Made by a program: the position numbers and the translations under genes. DNA of 64,000 nucleotides from Paenibacillaceae bacterium (GTDB lineage: Bacteria > Bacillota > Bacilli > Paenibacillales > Paenibacillaceae): the NCBI GenBank assembly GCA_004134985.1, contig REGQ01000059.1:48564-112563 (forward strand), read 5' to 3'. Below, piece by piece: positions 33,432-42,259 of the stretch. Positions within the stretch are counted from its first letter, which is position 1. Each line of letters starts with the position of its first letter. The notes under the pieces are model-generated. The model was not told the origin of the DNA, made no database searches, and saw only the letters and a program-made list of their open reading frames with translations.

Positions 33432-33456
33432 GCGATGAATTGTTCATCGCTTTTTT
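33432..33456 (+). terminator. Intrinsic terminator
   Basis: GCGATGAA (33432-33439) pairs with TTCATCGC (33443-33450), followed by six T residues. A lone R2 left end (TGTCGAGTGACAAGAACATA, 33486-33505) lies just downstream. Confidence 0.65.
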
Positions 33457-33485
33457 ATAAATATAAGATGAAGAAGAATTGTAGT

Positions 33486-33511
33486 TGTCGAGTGACAAGA
33501 ACATACAACCA
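33486..33511 (+). repeat. R2 solo left end
   Basis: TGTCGAGTGACAAGAACATA at 33486-33505 is identical to the left end of the copy at 29080, but no hairpin or right end follows. Confidence 0.5.
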
Positions 33512-33581
33512 AAGTTAAATTATGCCAAAATGTAGTTAATGTATAATGTAGATATCCCTCATGAACAAAGGAGAACTGAAA

Positions 33582-34157
33582 ATGAGAAAACTCGTTCTAT
33601 TTCTGCATGCATCGCTTGACGGTTTTGTAGAAGGACCGAACGGTGAAATGGACATTGGCTATATTTCCTACGATGCTGATTTGGAGAAACACGCGAAAGA
33701 AATTCTGAGTACTGCCGACACTGTCATTTGGGGACGAGGGACTTATCAGATGATGCACAGTTACTGGCCATCTGTGCCTTCGAACCCATCAGCTTCGCAG
33801 TATGAACGGAATCATGCCGAGTGGATCGAAAAGACAGCTAAAATCGTTTTTTCCACGACGCTGGAGAAAGTCGAATGGAACAATTCCAGACTGGTGAAAG
33901 AAGGTGTCGAGGAAGAGATCAAGAACCTCAAACAGCAGCCAGGCAAGGATATGGTCATCCTCGGCAGTCCTAGGTTCGCACACTACCTTATGCAGCTTGA
34001 TTTAATAGATGAGTATAAAATTACGGTTTCTCCCGTCCTGATCGGCAGCGGGGTGCCGTTATTCCAAGGTCTCAAGGAGAAGATCAATCTTAAACTTATC
34101 GAAAACAAGACATTTGATTCTGGAGCCATAGGCCTCGTTTACCAGACGGTTAGATGA
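33582..34157 (+). CDS. RibD/dihydrofolate reductase-like protein
   Basis: This 191-residue cytoplasmic protein is related to the RibD reductase domain: KLVLFLHASLDGFVEGPNGE at the start, WGRGTYQMMHSYW, VFSTTLEKVEW, and the C-terminal LDEY-type segment LIDEYKITVSPVLIGSGVPLF. It probably binds NADPH, but the substrate is unknown for this branch. The ATG at 33582 has AAAGGAGAA upstream; the ATG at 33561 has none. It is monocistronic with R1 copy G starting 19 bp after the stop. The truncated gene at 3779 is a distant relative. Confidence 0.83.
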   Translation: MRKLVLFLHASLDGFVEGPNGEMDIGYISYDADLEKHAKEILSTADTVIWGRGTYQMMHSYWPSVPSNPSASQYERNHAEWIEKTAKIVFSTTLEKVEWNNSRLVKEGVEEEIKNLKQQPGKDMVILGSPRFAHYLMQLDLIDEYKITVSPVLIGSGVPLFQGLKEKINLKLIENKTFDSGAIGLVYQTVR

Positions 34158-34175
34158 CCTTGTCTCCTAAAGTAG

Positions 34176-34266
34176 ATTACGCTAACGGAGAACGATAGAT
34201 GAACCATAACAGGGAGCAGACCGCGGCGGGACTGCTCCCTGTTCAATTGAGGAAGCGGACAGGATA
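34176..34266 (+). repeat. R1 dispersed repeat, copy G
   Basis: The left core ATTACGCTAACGGAGAACGATAG and the right core GAAGCGGACAGGATAG flank a perfect stem CAGGGAGCAG (34210-34219)/CTGCTCCCTG (34232-34241). The stem sequence differs from copy B, while the cores are kept. Confidence 0.75.
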
Positions 34267-34409
34267 GCCCCCCTTGTGGTAATATAAGGATATCTTACCA
34301 ACTGGTATGTGGGGGGTGTGAATGAAGTGGTTTGAACTGAGCATAACGAAAAGATATCTTAAAAAAAAAGATTGATTGGAATAATCATTTCCCAAAACAT
34401 ATCGCAATC

Positions 34410-35060
34410 ATGATGGACGGAAACGGTCGATGGGCGAAGTGCAGAGGATTACCTGGTCACTATGGTGGAATGCAAACCATGCGTCAATCCATAAGCTTGT
34501 GTCACCATAACGGAATAGAATCCTTGACGCTATATGCATTTTCGACGGAGAATTGGAAGAGACCGAAAGATGAAGCCGAATATATCATCCGTTTAGTGAG
34601 TGAGTTTGTACAGGACACAAACATTCGCGAGTTAAATGAAAACAACATTCGCGTTTATTTTATTGGTGATATTTCGAAGTTCCCTCATGAAACACAGCAA
34701 GCGATGCGTGACGTCGTAGATCAAACGAAAGAAAACACCGGGTTAAACGTGTTTTTTGCCATGAATTATGGTGGTAAAAGTGGTATCATGCAAGCGGTAC
34801 GATCTATAGTTCAAACTAAAAATGTGGAAGAAATAACCGAAGAGGTCTTCGAAAAGTTCCTCTATACAGGGACTAGCCAATCACCCGATTTGCTAATTAG
34901 AACAAGCGGCGAGAAAAGGCTGAGCAATTTTTTACTCTGGCAGTCTGCCTCAACAGAACTCTGGTTTACCCCTAAGATGTGGCCTGACTTCAATGAAGAG
35001 CTTCTATTTGCGTCCATCATTGACTATCAAGATCGAAAAAAGAGAAACCAGCCGGTGTAA
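34410..35060 (+). CDS. uppS: Isoprenyl transferase (undecaprenyl diphosphate synthase) paralogue, N-terminus out of frame
   Basis: The protein carries the cis-prenyltransferase signature: MMDGNGRWAK with the catalytic Asp, HYGGMQTMRQSI, FSTENWKRP, a C-terminal RTSGEKRLSNFLLWQSA and WPDF. It would condense isopentenyl diphosphate into undecaprenyl diphosphate, the wall-lipid precursor. The expected N-terminus (KIDWNNHFPKHIAI) is encoded just upstream in this frame without a start. An ATG at 34322 with a GGGGGGTG site starts MKWFELSITKRYLKK and joins it only if one A is lost from the A9 run at 34361-34369. Either transcriptional slippage makes the protein or the gene is mutated. The housekeeping copy normally sits with frr/cdsA. 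Confidence 0.78.
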   Translation: MMDGNGRWAKCRGLPGHYGGMQTMRQSISLCHHNGIESLTLYAFSTENWKRPKDEAEYIIRLVSEFVQDTNIRELNENNIRVYFIGDISKFPHETQQAMRDVVDQTKENTGLNVFFAMNYGGKSGIMQAVRSIVQTKNVEEITEEVFEKFLYTGTSQSPDLLIRTSGEKRLSNFLLWQSASTELWFTPKMWPDFNEELLFASIIDYQDRKKRNQPV

Positions 35061-35119
35061 TGGTGAACTTTAAATCAAAGTCTACGTCTTAGTTCATGTG
35101 TATTTTAGGGGGGATGATG

Positions 35120-35266
35120 ATGAAAATAGTAGGGTTTATTATTTTGGGTATGGCAATTTCATATTTATTTATATTTCTAGGTACGATTGGACTTGTGCTG
35201 CTTGGTGGAGCGACCTTTGGTCTCCTCTTGTATATTGCAATTACTATTTCAAAAATGAAAAAATAA
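35120..35266 (+). CDS. Small two-helix membrane protein
   Basis: This 48-residue very hydrophobic product (VGFIILGMAISYLFIFLGTI and LGGATFGLLLYIAITI) ends in a Lys-rich tail, predicting two membrane helices with both ends inside. AGGGGGG lies 6 bp upstream of the ATG at 35120; ATGs at 35114 and 35117 are alternatives. Its function is unknown. It follows uppS by 60 bp on the same strand and may be co-transcribed. Confidence 0.5.
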   Translation: MKIVGFIILGMAISYLFIFLGTIGLVLLGGATFGLLLYIAITISKMKK

Positions 35267-35394
35267 GCTACTAATAAATTCACTTAGCACTGCCAATGCT
35301 GCAGGATGCTTTTTCAACTAACTGGTAGCTTAGAACAATGACTTCTTTATAAGGCGCGGTAAAACGAATTTGATGAATTAGGGGGGGATACGAG

Positions 35395-35892
35395 ATGGCT
35401 CTGCCGCTGATTACTGCTTTGGAATTGAAGCCGGAATACGTTTATTAGAAGTAGGCGCTGGCACTGGTCAAGTTGCAACAACGTTAGCTAAACATTGGGG
35501 AGTAACTGTTATTACGTTAGAACTGTGGGAAAGTTTGAATGTTATCCAGGAATACGCATCAGCAAAAAATGCTGAAAATGACGTTTTGGCAGTGAAGGCG
35601 AATGCTGAACTTATGCCATTTCCTGACGAAGCATTTGATGCAGTCTTTAGTATCGGATCTTTTTTTTATCATAGAGGATAGGGAACAAGCTCTGAAAGAA
35701 ATCTCACGCGTTACTAGCACTAACGGCTTTTTTGGAATTGCAGAACCCAGGGCAGAATTCTTTAACAATCAAAATCACGGTCCTATCTGTTTGAACAACT
35801 TCCGCTGCTATCCAACCTGCAGGATCTATTTGCCTTGGTCGGCGGAGCTGCCTGTGGAATGCCGCCTCCAGTGGGTGATCAACGGCGCGTGA
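35395..35892 (+). pseudogene. SAM-dependent methyltransferase, frameshifted
   Basis: The first frame gives GIRLLEVGAGTGQVATTLAKHWG (motif I) and ELMPFPDEAFDAVFSIGSF. At the T8 run at 35659-35666 the homology moves to another frame, reading EDREQALKEISRVTSTNGFFGIAEPR. The N-terminal 40 or so residues are missing, and the tail after 35760 is unrelated. The gene is therefore broken at least twice. The 35800-35930 DNA reads like the end of yet another protein (GGAACGMPPPVGD). Confidence 0.62.
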
Positions 35893-35934
35893 TGGAACTC
35901 ATGGTTGCCACAGCTGACAAAGGAGAACGAAAAA

Positions 35935-36570
35935 ATGAAAAAGTACATACTCTTCGATCATGATGGTGTTCTGGTTGATACTGAATTCTGGTATTACAAA
36001 GCGGGAGAACGCGCTCTGGCAGACATTGGATTTACCTTGGATAAAGATCAATACCTCCGCGACATGACCCAGTCTTTGGGCACTTGGTCCCAAGCTAGGG
36101 CGGCAGGTATTGATGAACAGACCATCAGCAAGCAGCGTGAGGTCCGCAACGTTTATTATCAGGAATATCTAAGAACAGAAGCCATAGAGATTGAAGGCGT
36201 AGTTGAAACTCTAGCCAAACTGTCAAAGTACGTCCGCATGGCCATCGTGACGACTGCAAAACGTGCGGATTTTCAACTTATTCATGAGAAGCGCCAGATT
36301 ATACAATTCATGGATTTCGTCCTTGTTCGCGAAGACTACGATCGCACCAAGCCGCACCCGGAACCATACTTGACCGGCCTAGAGCGCTTCGGAGCTACCA
36401 AAGAAGAGACCCTAGTTGTAGAGGATTCAAACAGAGGGTTGAACTCAGCCGTGGCGGCTGGTATCGACTGTGCTATTGTCCATAACGACTTCACAAAAAC
36501 ACATGACTTTTCACAGGCCAGCTATCGAATCAAGACTCTGATTGAACTAAAGGACATTATCCTGATGTAA
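35935..36570 (+). CDS. HAD-superfamily phosphatase (beta-phosphoglucomutase-like)
   Basis: This 211-residue cytoplasmic HAD hydrolase has the nucleophile and acid Asp pair in FDHDGVLVDTE (motif I), a cap domain at about residues 18-95, motif II in IVTTAKR, the motif III Lys in DRTKPHPEPYL and the motif IV acidic pair in VVEDSNRG. The usual FDxDG is FDHDG, which keeps both Asp residues. The ATG at 35935 follows AAAGGAGAA; an in-frame ATG at 35905 lacks a site. The substrate is probably a sugar phosphate or other small phosphoester. Confidence 0.85.
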   Translation: MKKYILFDHDGVLVDTEFWYYKAGERALADIGFTLDKDQYLRDMTQSLGTWSQARAAGIDEQTISKQREVRNVYYQEYLRTEAIEIEGVVETLAKLSKYVRMAIVTTAKRADFQLIHEKRQIIQFMDFVLVREDYDRTKPHPEPYLTGLERFGATKEETLVVEDSNRGLNSAVAAGIDCAIVHNDFTKTHDFSQASYRIKTLIELKDIILM

Positions 36571-36767
36571 CCTGAGAGAGCATTCGCCAGCGTGTCCCAC
36601 TTTAAAAGTGAAGAGCAGTGCGGGCGGCGCGGACCCATGTGTCGGTTGTCTATTTCCAATATCCAGTTAATCATTGGCATTTGGACACAAATATCTAAGC
36701 GTAGTGAGAAAGCAAGATATATACTAACATACACTTGTCTAAGCTCATAGCTTCTTTGTGATCTGTA

Positions 36768-36852
36768 GAAGTAATGGGGAACGATAGCACATGATATGAC
36801 GGCAGCCTGACTCACGAACGGCTGCCGTTGTTCGTTAAAGTAATGAGCAGGT
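36768..36852 (+). repeat. R1 dispersed repeat, copy H
   Basis: The left core AAGTAATGGGGAACGATAG and the right core TTAAAGTAATGAGCAG flank the hairpin ACGGCAGCC (36799-36807)/GGCTGCCGT (36820-36828). It is near-identical to copy J over the hairpin. The gap 36571-36767 before it holds no recognised gene. Confidence 0.75.
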
Positions 36853-36912
36853 TAACACAACAGTATTATGGAATATATTTGGGATATCTATTATCGTGAG
36901 GAGGAAATACAT

Positions 36913-37392
36913 TTGCGTTATAGGGCATCTTCCCTTTGTATCGTTAAAAGAAGAGAATCAATATTACTTGAACAATTCCCCGAAGAAGACGGTGTCATAA
37001 CATTTCGCCCCGTTGGTGGCACGATTGAGTATGGAGAAGACAGTAAATCAGCTGTTGTACGGGAAGTAAAAGAAGAAATAAATATTGATATCAGTGAACC
37101 AAAACTGATTGGGATTATCGAGAACATCTACCCATGTTACGATCAAATTGGTCATGAATATGACTTTATTTATGAAGCGAGCTTTAATTGCTCTGATGAT
37201 TATGAAAAGGATGTATTTGAAGGGATTGAGGGAGACAAAAGGTTTTTAGCTGTTTGGAAGAGCCTGAGTGATTTCAAGGAAAATCCTCAGTATAAACTTG
37301 TGCCTGACGGTCTATATGAGATGCTTACAAGTGGGCAAGACAGTGTCTCTGAAATTAAACATATAAACAAAAGAGATTTATTAGCTTTTTAA
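36913..37392 (+). CDS. Nudix hydrolase
   Basis: This 159-residue Nudix protein has RASSLCIVKRRESILLEQF as the first strand, and the Nudix box spans GGTIEYGEDSKSAVVREVKE and EI. The catalytic REV and EE residues are present, but the usual Gly near the end of the box is Asn (EEINI). The TTG at 36913 is preferred because GAGGAGGAA (36898-36906) is ideally spaced. An ATG at 36868 would add 15 residues but lies at the edge of an R1 repeat without a site. It is monocistronic, followed after 10 bp by R1 copy I. Confidence 0.82.
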   Translation: MRYRASSLCIVKRRESILLEQFPEEDGVITFRPVGGTIEYGEDSKSAVVREVKEEINIDISEPKLIGIIENIYPCYDQIGHEYDFIYEASFNCSDDYEKDVFEGIEGDKRFLAVWKSLSDFKENPQYKLVPDGLYEMLTSGQDSVSEIKHINKRDLLAF

Positions 37393-37402
37393 GTCAATCA
37401 TG

Positions 37403-37492
37403 ATTAAGCTAACGGGAAACCATAGTTGAACAATTAAGGAGCAGTTTGCTACGGCAACTGCTCATTTTTTTATTAAGCTAAAGGGCAGTTTA
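37403..37492 (+). repeat. R1 dispersed repeat, copy I
   Basis: The left core AAGCTAACGGGAAACCATAG and the right core TTAAGCTAAAGGGCAGTTTA flank a stem GAGCAGTT/AACTGCTC followed by TTTTTTT, making this copy a convincing intrinsic terminator for the Nudix gene. Confidence 0.78.
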
Positions 37493-37641
37493 GCGTGGCT
37501 GACCGACTTATATAACTTTACATCATCACTTTATTACGATAATATATTAGAGAAGTAAAGCAATAAAGGATGTGGTCTTAATCGAATTCATTCGGCTAGC
37601 AATAACAAAAGGCAATACCTCAATTAAGAAGGGAGTTTGTT

Positions 37642-38229
37642 ATGGTGCGAGAGGCATTAATTAACAGAAAAACAAAAGAAACAGAAATTAAACTGGAGCT
37701 TAATCTCGATGAATACAGTGAAGGCAACATCAACACGGGAATTGGATTCTTTAACCATATGCTCACGCTTTTTGCTTTTAGGGCAGGAATAAAACTAAAT
37801 GTGGATTGCAAAGGTGATTTAGAGATAGATGGGCATCACACGGTTGAGGACATTGGAATATGCTTGGGGCAAGCAATCAAAAAGGCTATAGGGGATAAAA
37901 AAGGCATAAACCGTTATGGTAGTTCGCGTATACCTATGGATGAGAGCTTAGCATTAGTGGATTTGAGTATATCTAATCGCTCTTTTTTAGTGTTTAACGT
38001 GAAAATGCCGTCAACACGAGCAGGCGAGTTTGAAACCGAATTAACCGAAGAGTTTTTTCTCGCTGTAGCACATAATAGCGGGATAACCATGCACATCAAT
38101 TTGGAATACGGCAGAAATACACACCATATAAATGAGGCAATTTTCGTGGCATTCGGCGATGCGTTGAAGAAAGCAATTAGGATAACAGGCGATGTTATTC
38201 CATCTACGAAGGGTACGTTATCATTATGA
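37642..38229 (+). CDS. hisB: Imidazoleglycerol-phosphate dehydratase, orphan copy
   Basis: This 195-residue enzyme of histidine biosynthesis dehydrates imidazoleglycerol phosphate to imidazoleacetol phosphate. The Mn-binding signatures are present: FFNHML near residue 39, HHTVEDIGI near 70, and NSGITMHI plus RNTHHINEAIF in the second half. The protein is full length and without an HAD fusion. AGAAGGGAG precedes the ATG. It stands alone between R1 copies rather than in a his operon. It may serve as the only copy displaced from its operon, as a duplicate, or in a specialised pathway. Confidence 0.9.
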   Translation: MVREALINRKTKETEIKLELNLDEYSEGNINTGIGFFNHMLTLFAFRAGIKLNVDCKGDLEIDGHHTVEDIGICLGQAIKKAIGDKKGINRYGSSRIPMDESLALVDLSISNRSFLVFNVKMPSTRAGEFETELTEEFFLAVAHNSGITMHINLEYGRNTHHINEAIFVAFGDALKKAIRITGDVIPSTKGTLSL

Positions 38230-38299
38230 AAAAAATATGTAAAGACGCTTACGTGTAAAAAATTATGGGGGAGGAATTTATTTCATTGGACATCTGACG

Positions 38300-38388
38300 A
38301 TTAAGCTAACGGGATACGATAGCACCATGATATGACGGCAGCCTGACTCACGAACGGCTGCCGTTGTTCGTTAAAGTAACGGGCAGTA
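38300..38388 (+). repeat. R1 dispersed repeat, copy J
   Basis: The left core TTAAGCTAACGGGATACGAT and the right core GTTAAAGTAACGGGCAGTAT flank the hairpin ACGGCAGCC/GGCTGCCGT and a GTTGTTCG stretch. It follows hisB by 70 bp. Confidence 0.78.
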
Positions 38389-38524
38389 TAGTTGAATTTA
38401 CACCATAACTATAATAGTAAAAATCAGTTATAAAAATTCTCTCTCTATATTTAGTTTTATTTAAGATGTAAGATAAAAAAGTAAGAAAATGCAAATACAT
38501 CATCAACCAAGGTGGAGATAAATG

Positions 38525-39022
38525 ATGGAACAAAAGCTACCTCTATTTATTGTAACAGGATCAAGTGGATCGGGAAAAAGCTACGTTATCAATGAACTGC
38601 GAACAATATTACCAGACTTTGATATTTTTGATATCGATAATCTCCGCGAGGTTGGTGTTACAGATGAGCAACAAATACGAGACGTCTGGCTTCGGGTTGC
38701 ACGAAATATAGCTGAAAGTGGAAGAATGACTATAATATGTGGAACAGCGATGACTTGGGATATTGAAAAATGTATTGATTTCCCTTATTTCAAGCATGTA
38801 TATTATCTGAATTTACATTGTGATGAAGAAACTCGTGAGAAACGATTACGTGAAAGAAATTGGCCAGAAGAAATGATTCAAGACTATAAAAATTTTGCAA
38901 ACTGGTTACTTGAAAATGCGGATAAGGAATATACCCCGCCAATGCCGATTGTTGATACTACGAATGCTGACGTAATTGATGTAGCAGCTCAAATAAAAAA
39001 ATGGGTTCTTCAATACGCCTGA
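38525..39022 (+). CDS. P-loop nucleoside/shikimate-kinase-like ATPase
   Basis: This protein of about 165 residues has Walker A FIVTGSSGSGKSYVINEL near the start, a DIFDIDNLRE segment resembling the acidic substrate site, and a lid-like region HCDEETREKRLRERNWPEEMI with Arg residues. A small cytoplasmic kinase is likely, but the substrate is unknown. AAGGTGGAG precedes two ATGs (38522 and 38525); the second has better spacing. The stop TGA is followed directly by the left core of R1 copy K. Confidence 0.78.
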   Translation: MEQKLPLFIVTGSSGSGKSYVINELRTILPDFDIFDIDNLREVGVTDEQQIRDVWLRVARNIAESGRMTIICGTAMTWDIEKCIDFPYFKHVYYLNLHCDEETREKRLRERNWPEEMIQDYKNFANWLLENADKEYTPPMPIVDTTNADVIDVAAQIKKWVLQYA

Positions 39023-39112
39023 ACTAACGGGGAACAATAGTTTAACCAAAACAGGAAACAGACCGCCGCGGCGCTGCTCCCTGATCCATTGAACTAACGG
39101 GTAGTTTAACGC
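39023..39112 (+). repeat. R1 dispersed repeat, copy K
   Basis: The left core ACTAACGGGGAACAATAGTT begins at the base after the kinase stop codon. The internal segment ACAGACCGCCGCGGCGCTGC forms an imperfect hairpin, and the right core is TTGAACTAACGGGTAGTTTA. Close to copy L. Confidence 0.75.
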
Positions 39113-39600
39113 AATACTTGTGTGCATAATGTGTAATGTTGAAAGTGAATTGCGGATAAAGAAAAACATATGACTTTTTAGGAGCCGTAGGGCTCCTTTA
39201 TTTTTTGTTTGCATTAGCAGGAATATGTTGGATATTAGTAGAAAGTAATAATTATCAATCACAAATTAGAGGAATTACACATCAAGGAAGTCATTTTCAC
39301 GAAATAAGCTTTTGCGGTAATTGAATAAATATTGCATCGGCACAGTCCAGTCTACATGATCTAAAGGATGAAGCACCGTAGAACTTATGATACATGAAAA
39401 CAGGCTGCCACGAAATTCTTCGGAAGCATGTTGAATAGTTAGGCAATATTATTTACGTTTAATGGATCAACGGAAATGGTTTTTGATAATAAAAGACAAT
39501 CAATATACGGAAATTTTTGCTACGATTATTTCAGGGGATTCCTTTGGTTTAATCCGTTTTGTTTCACAGCTTTTATCACATTCAATTTTTAAAACCATTA
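39113..39600 (+). other. Gene-free stretch with terminator
   Basis: AGGAGCC-GTA-GGGCTCCT followed by TTATTTTTTG (39180-39208) is an intrinsic terminator. From 39210 to 39600 no gene or repeat is recognised; the last 20 bp provide a TAGGAGG site for the VOC gene. Confidence 0.45.
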
Positions 39601-39613
39601 GTAGGAGGAAAAA

Positions 39614-40840
39614 ATGAGTCAAATACCTAGTCGAAATGATGCTCCGAAAGTATACCGACCGGTATTGTTTCCAAAAGCAGTGAAATTGGTGAATAAAGTA
39701 AACCCATTAGAAGAAAATGAACAAGAAATAGTCGATTCAGTTAAGGCCATCGAACCAGCAATAAAAATTGCACTCAAAAAATTGGATTGCTTGTATATGC
39801 CAGTTGATAATGGGAAGGCCGTGGTGTGGCCGTGGTATGAAAACACCTTCACCGGAGCGGGAACTGGTACTCGACAACAACTAATATTTATGAACGAAAT
39901 TGAGAAAAAAGGTTTAACAAATACCTTCTTAACTGATGAATGGATTCCTGGTCAAACCTATGAGATGTTTTCTATCCGCTATGAAACAGATTGTATTAAG
40001 GAACTGTACGAGCGAATAGCCAGTACTGGCGTGGAAGTGGAACCACTCGAAGATGTGGACGAGAAAGGACTTATGTTCTGTTTTAAAGACCCACAGGGGC
40101 ACAAGTTTCAAGTATGGCAAGATCCCAAAACAGAGACGCAACCGATGCGACAAGGAATTCCTGTTTTCATTAGAGTAGCAGCTTTATTCTTTCCGTCGAG
40201 TGATCCGGAGGCATCTTATAAGTGGTATAGAGAAACTTTGAGTGGTCCGTTGAATGAGGCGGGGTTACCCGTAACGCAGGCTGGTGAAGAAATCTACTTC
40301 ATTCGATCTCTGGAACGTAAAACGTATAATCACGAAACCCCAGCGTCGGATAGTATACGGTATATGGCATTTGCTATGTTTCAAGTGAACGGACTTTCCA
40401 AGGTGCATAGACAAATGATCGATCAAGGATTACGGGTATCCCATCAAATAAATGATCGGGGAGGATGCGGCCGTCAGTTCCAATTGCTCGATCCAGACGG
40501 AAACAAGTGGGATGTTTGGGAGCGGCAGACGATGGTGCATTGGAGAAGAAACCTTGCGGACAGCACTGACTGGAAACAACGGTTCCTTTTCTGTGATTAT
40601 GAAGGGGAGCGGCTAATAGATGATTTTTACAGGAACCTTCAAGGCCATCATCATGGTGAGGCTGTAACTACTGTGCAGGTGATGGACTACAACAAAATCT
40701 GCGAAAACGATCCTGAAGGAGTACAAAGGCTGTTGGAAGCCTTGGATCAATTTTGTGAGCAAAATCCAGACCGGTCATTTCAAATTTTGCTCCGTGAAGG
40801 CTGGTATGATTCTATCTCGTCTTACGTTTATAGAGATTAA
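39614..40840 (+). CDS. VOC-family protein with two glyoxalase-like domains
   Basis: The 408-residue protein opens with YRPVLFPKAVKLV and contains two VOC-like modules: one around residues 50-175, ending FCFKDPQGHKFQVWQDPK, and one around 185-320, ending FQLLDPDGNKWDVWER. An extra C-terminal region of about 90 residues follows. The repeated D-P-x-G-x-K-x-x-V-W element is the closing strand of the fold. AGTAGGAGG precedes the ATG. The AraC-GyrI gene 60 bp downstream suggests a ligand-sensing or detoxification pair. Ligand unknown. Confidence 0.72.
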   Translation: MSQIPSRNDAPKVYRPVLFPKAVKLVNKVNPLEENEQEIVDSVKAIEPAIKIALKKLDCLYMPVDNGKAVVWPWYENTFTGAGTGTRQQLIFMNEIEKKGLTNTFLTDEWIPGQTYEMFSIRYETDCIKELYERIASTGVEVEPLEDVDEKGLMFCFKDPQGHKFQVWQDPKTETQPMRQGIPVFIRVAALFFPSSDPEASYKWYRETLSGPLNEAGLPVTQAGEEIYFIRSLERKTYNHETPASDSIRYMAFAMFQVNGLSKVHRQMIDQGLRVSHQINDRGGCGRQFQLLDPDGNKWDVWERQTMVHWRRNLADSTDWKQRFLFCDYEGERLIDDFYRNLQGHHHGEAVTTVQVMDYNKICENDPEGVQRLLEALDQFCEQNPDRSFQILLREGWYDSISSYVYRD

Positions 40841-40861
40841 TAACGGTTAACGATTTTGTAG

Positions 40862-40884
40862 GAGCCGCATTGATGCGGCTCTTA
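40862..40884 (+). terminator. Hairpin between the VOC and AraC-GyrI genes
   Basis: GAGCCGCA (40862-40869) pairs with TGCGGCTC (40874-40881) and only a weak T stretch follows. It may be a partial terminator or attenuator before the regulator at 40901. Confidence 0.5.
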
Positions 40885-40900
40885 TAATAGGGGGGCCGAT

Positions 40901-42259
40901 ATGGATACAGTTGAAACAGTCCAGCGTGCAATCGATTATATAGAGGAACGTCTTGACGAACCCCAAGCGCTGGAGCAGATTGCTGAGGCGGCCGTCATGT
41001 CGTTGCCTAATTTGTACCGTTTGTTTTATTCCATGACGGGCCATCCCATCAAAGAATACATTCGCAAAAGAAGAGTAAGTGAAGCTGCTTGCTTTTTGCG
41101 TGAAACCAATCTTCCGACGATTGATATAGGGATTCGTTGGGGATTTGAAACATACCAAACTTTCATCAAAACGTTTAAACGAAGTACAGGCCTGACACCG
41201 GGTCAATATCGGAAATCAGATACAATCTTCAGCTTCGAGCGGATCTGCCTGAATGAACAGGTGACTTACTTTGAGGAACGGGAGGTATCTGAGCGCTTTC
41301 CGGATGTAAAGGTCATTCGTTTTGCCCCCCAGAAGGGAATCGGCTACCTTTATACCGCTAAACAGGAGGTTGGACTTGAAGATACAGCCCTTGCCAATTT
41401 CCGTTCTCTTCTAGAAAAGAGTGAACTCGATGTAAATCAATTGAGAATGTTCGGTTGGAATGTTGATTTGGACGGAAAACGGGAATCTTATGGCTACCAA
41501 ATGGTCGCCGTTAGTGAGAAGGATAGAACATGCCTGAGCGATCCAGAGTTAATACCCGTTGAACTCCCCGGCGGTCTTTATGCGGTGACACGTACACCAG
41601 CCGGTTCCGGACGTACTATCGTTGCCACTTGGGATCGACTGCTTTCAGATTGGCTCCCGCGAAGTACGTTCGAGCTCGGAGAGCAAAGTTTCTTGGAAGA
41701 ATATCAACAATTTAATGGTCAGATCGCTCGGTTGAAGCTATATTTACCAGTGAAGCGCCGTCAGGACACAGAAACGATTCAAATAGTGGAGCGGTCGAAA
41801 GTGAAGGTAATTTCTTTCCGAGAAAGTGGAAATGATTGCGTCATACATGCTGATGAGGCCTCAGTCAAATGGTTAACCAGCAACGGGTTTGTCGGTGATA
41901 CGCGTCTTCAAGTATTTATGAGTTGCAGCTTTCCGCAGAGTGAAATGAACACATATGAAGTTTACATTGCTCCACCGGAAGGATTTGTTCCTACTAGGGA
42001 GGATAAACATCGGATGACTTGGATTGAAAGCGGATTATATGCCTGTATGACCACAAGAGCCTACGGCTCAATGACGGGGATACTTGAACGGATCTATCGA
42101 TGGCTCGGCGTATCACACGATTATGAACCGGATGGAGAACGTTCTTGGTATGCGCAATACGTACCTTATGAAGGGTCGAGCAGCGTATCGGACGTGAGAA
42201 GAAATATTGAGAGATCAGTGTCTGTCGTGTGCTTTGTACCTATTATTTTACAAAGATAA
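40901..42259 (+). CDS. AraC-family regulator with two GyrI-like effector domains
   Basis: The 452-residue protein has an N-terminal AraC DNA-binding domain (AIDYIEERLDEPQALEQIAEAA, then IDIGIRWGFETYQTFIKTFKRSTGLTPGQYR). Two tandem GyrI-like domains follow at about residues 120-290 and 290-450, each with the paired-strand pattern ending in the LPVKRR and YVPYEG elements. This is the layout of drug-sensing regulators such as Rob/BmrR relatives. GGGGGGCCGAT precedes the ATG. It may control the VOC gene upstream. Unlike the relative at 23122, it is intact. Confidence 0.82.
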   Translation: MDTVETVQRAIDYIEERLDEPQALEQIAEAAVMSLPNLYRLFYSMTGHPIKEYIRKRRVSEAACFLRETNLPTIDIGIRWGFETYQTFIKTFKRSTGLTPGQYRKSDTIFSFERICLNEQVTYFEEREVSERFPDVKVIRFAPQKGIGYLYTAKQEVGLEDTALANFRSLLEKSELDVNQLRMFGWNVDLDGKRESYGYQMVAVSEKDRTCLSDPELIPVELPGGLYAVTRTPAGSGRTIVATWDRLLSDWLPRSTFELGEQSFLEEYQQFNGQIARLKLYLPVKRRQDTETIQIVERSKVKVISFRESGNDCVIHADEASVKWLTSNGFVGDTRLQVFMSCSFPQSEMNTYEVYIAPPEGFVPTREDKHRMTWIESGLYACMTTRAYGSMTGILERIYRWLGVSHDYEPDGERSWYAQYVPYEGSSSVSDVRRNIERSVSVVCFVPIILQR

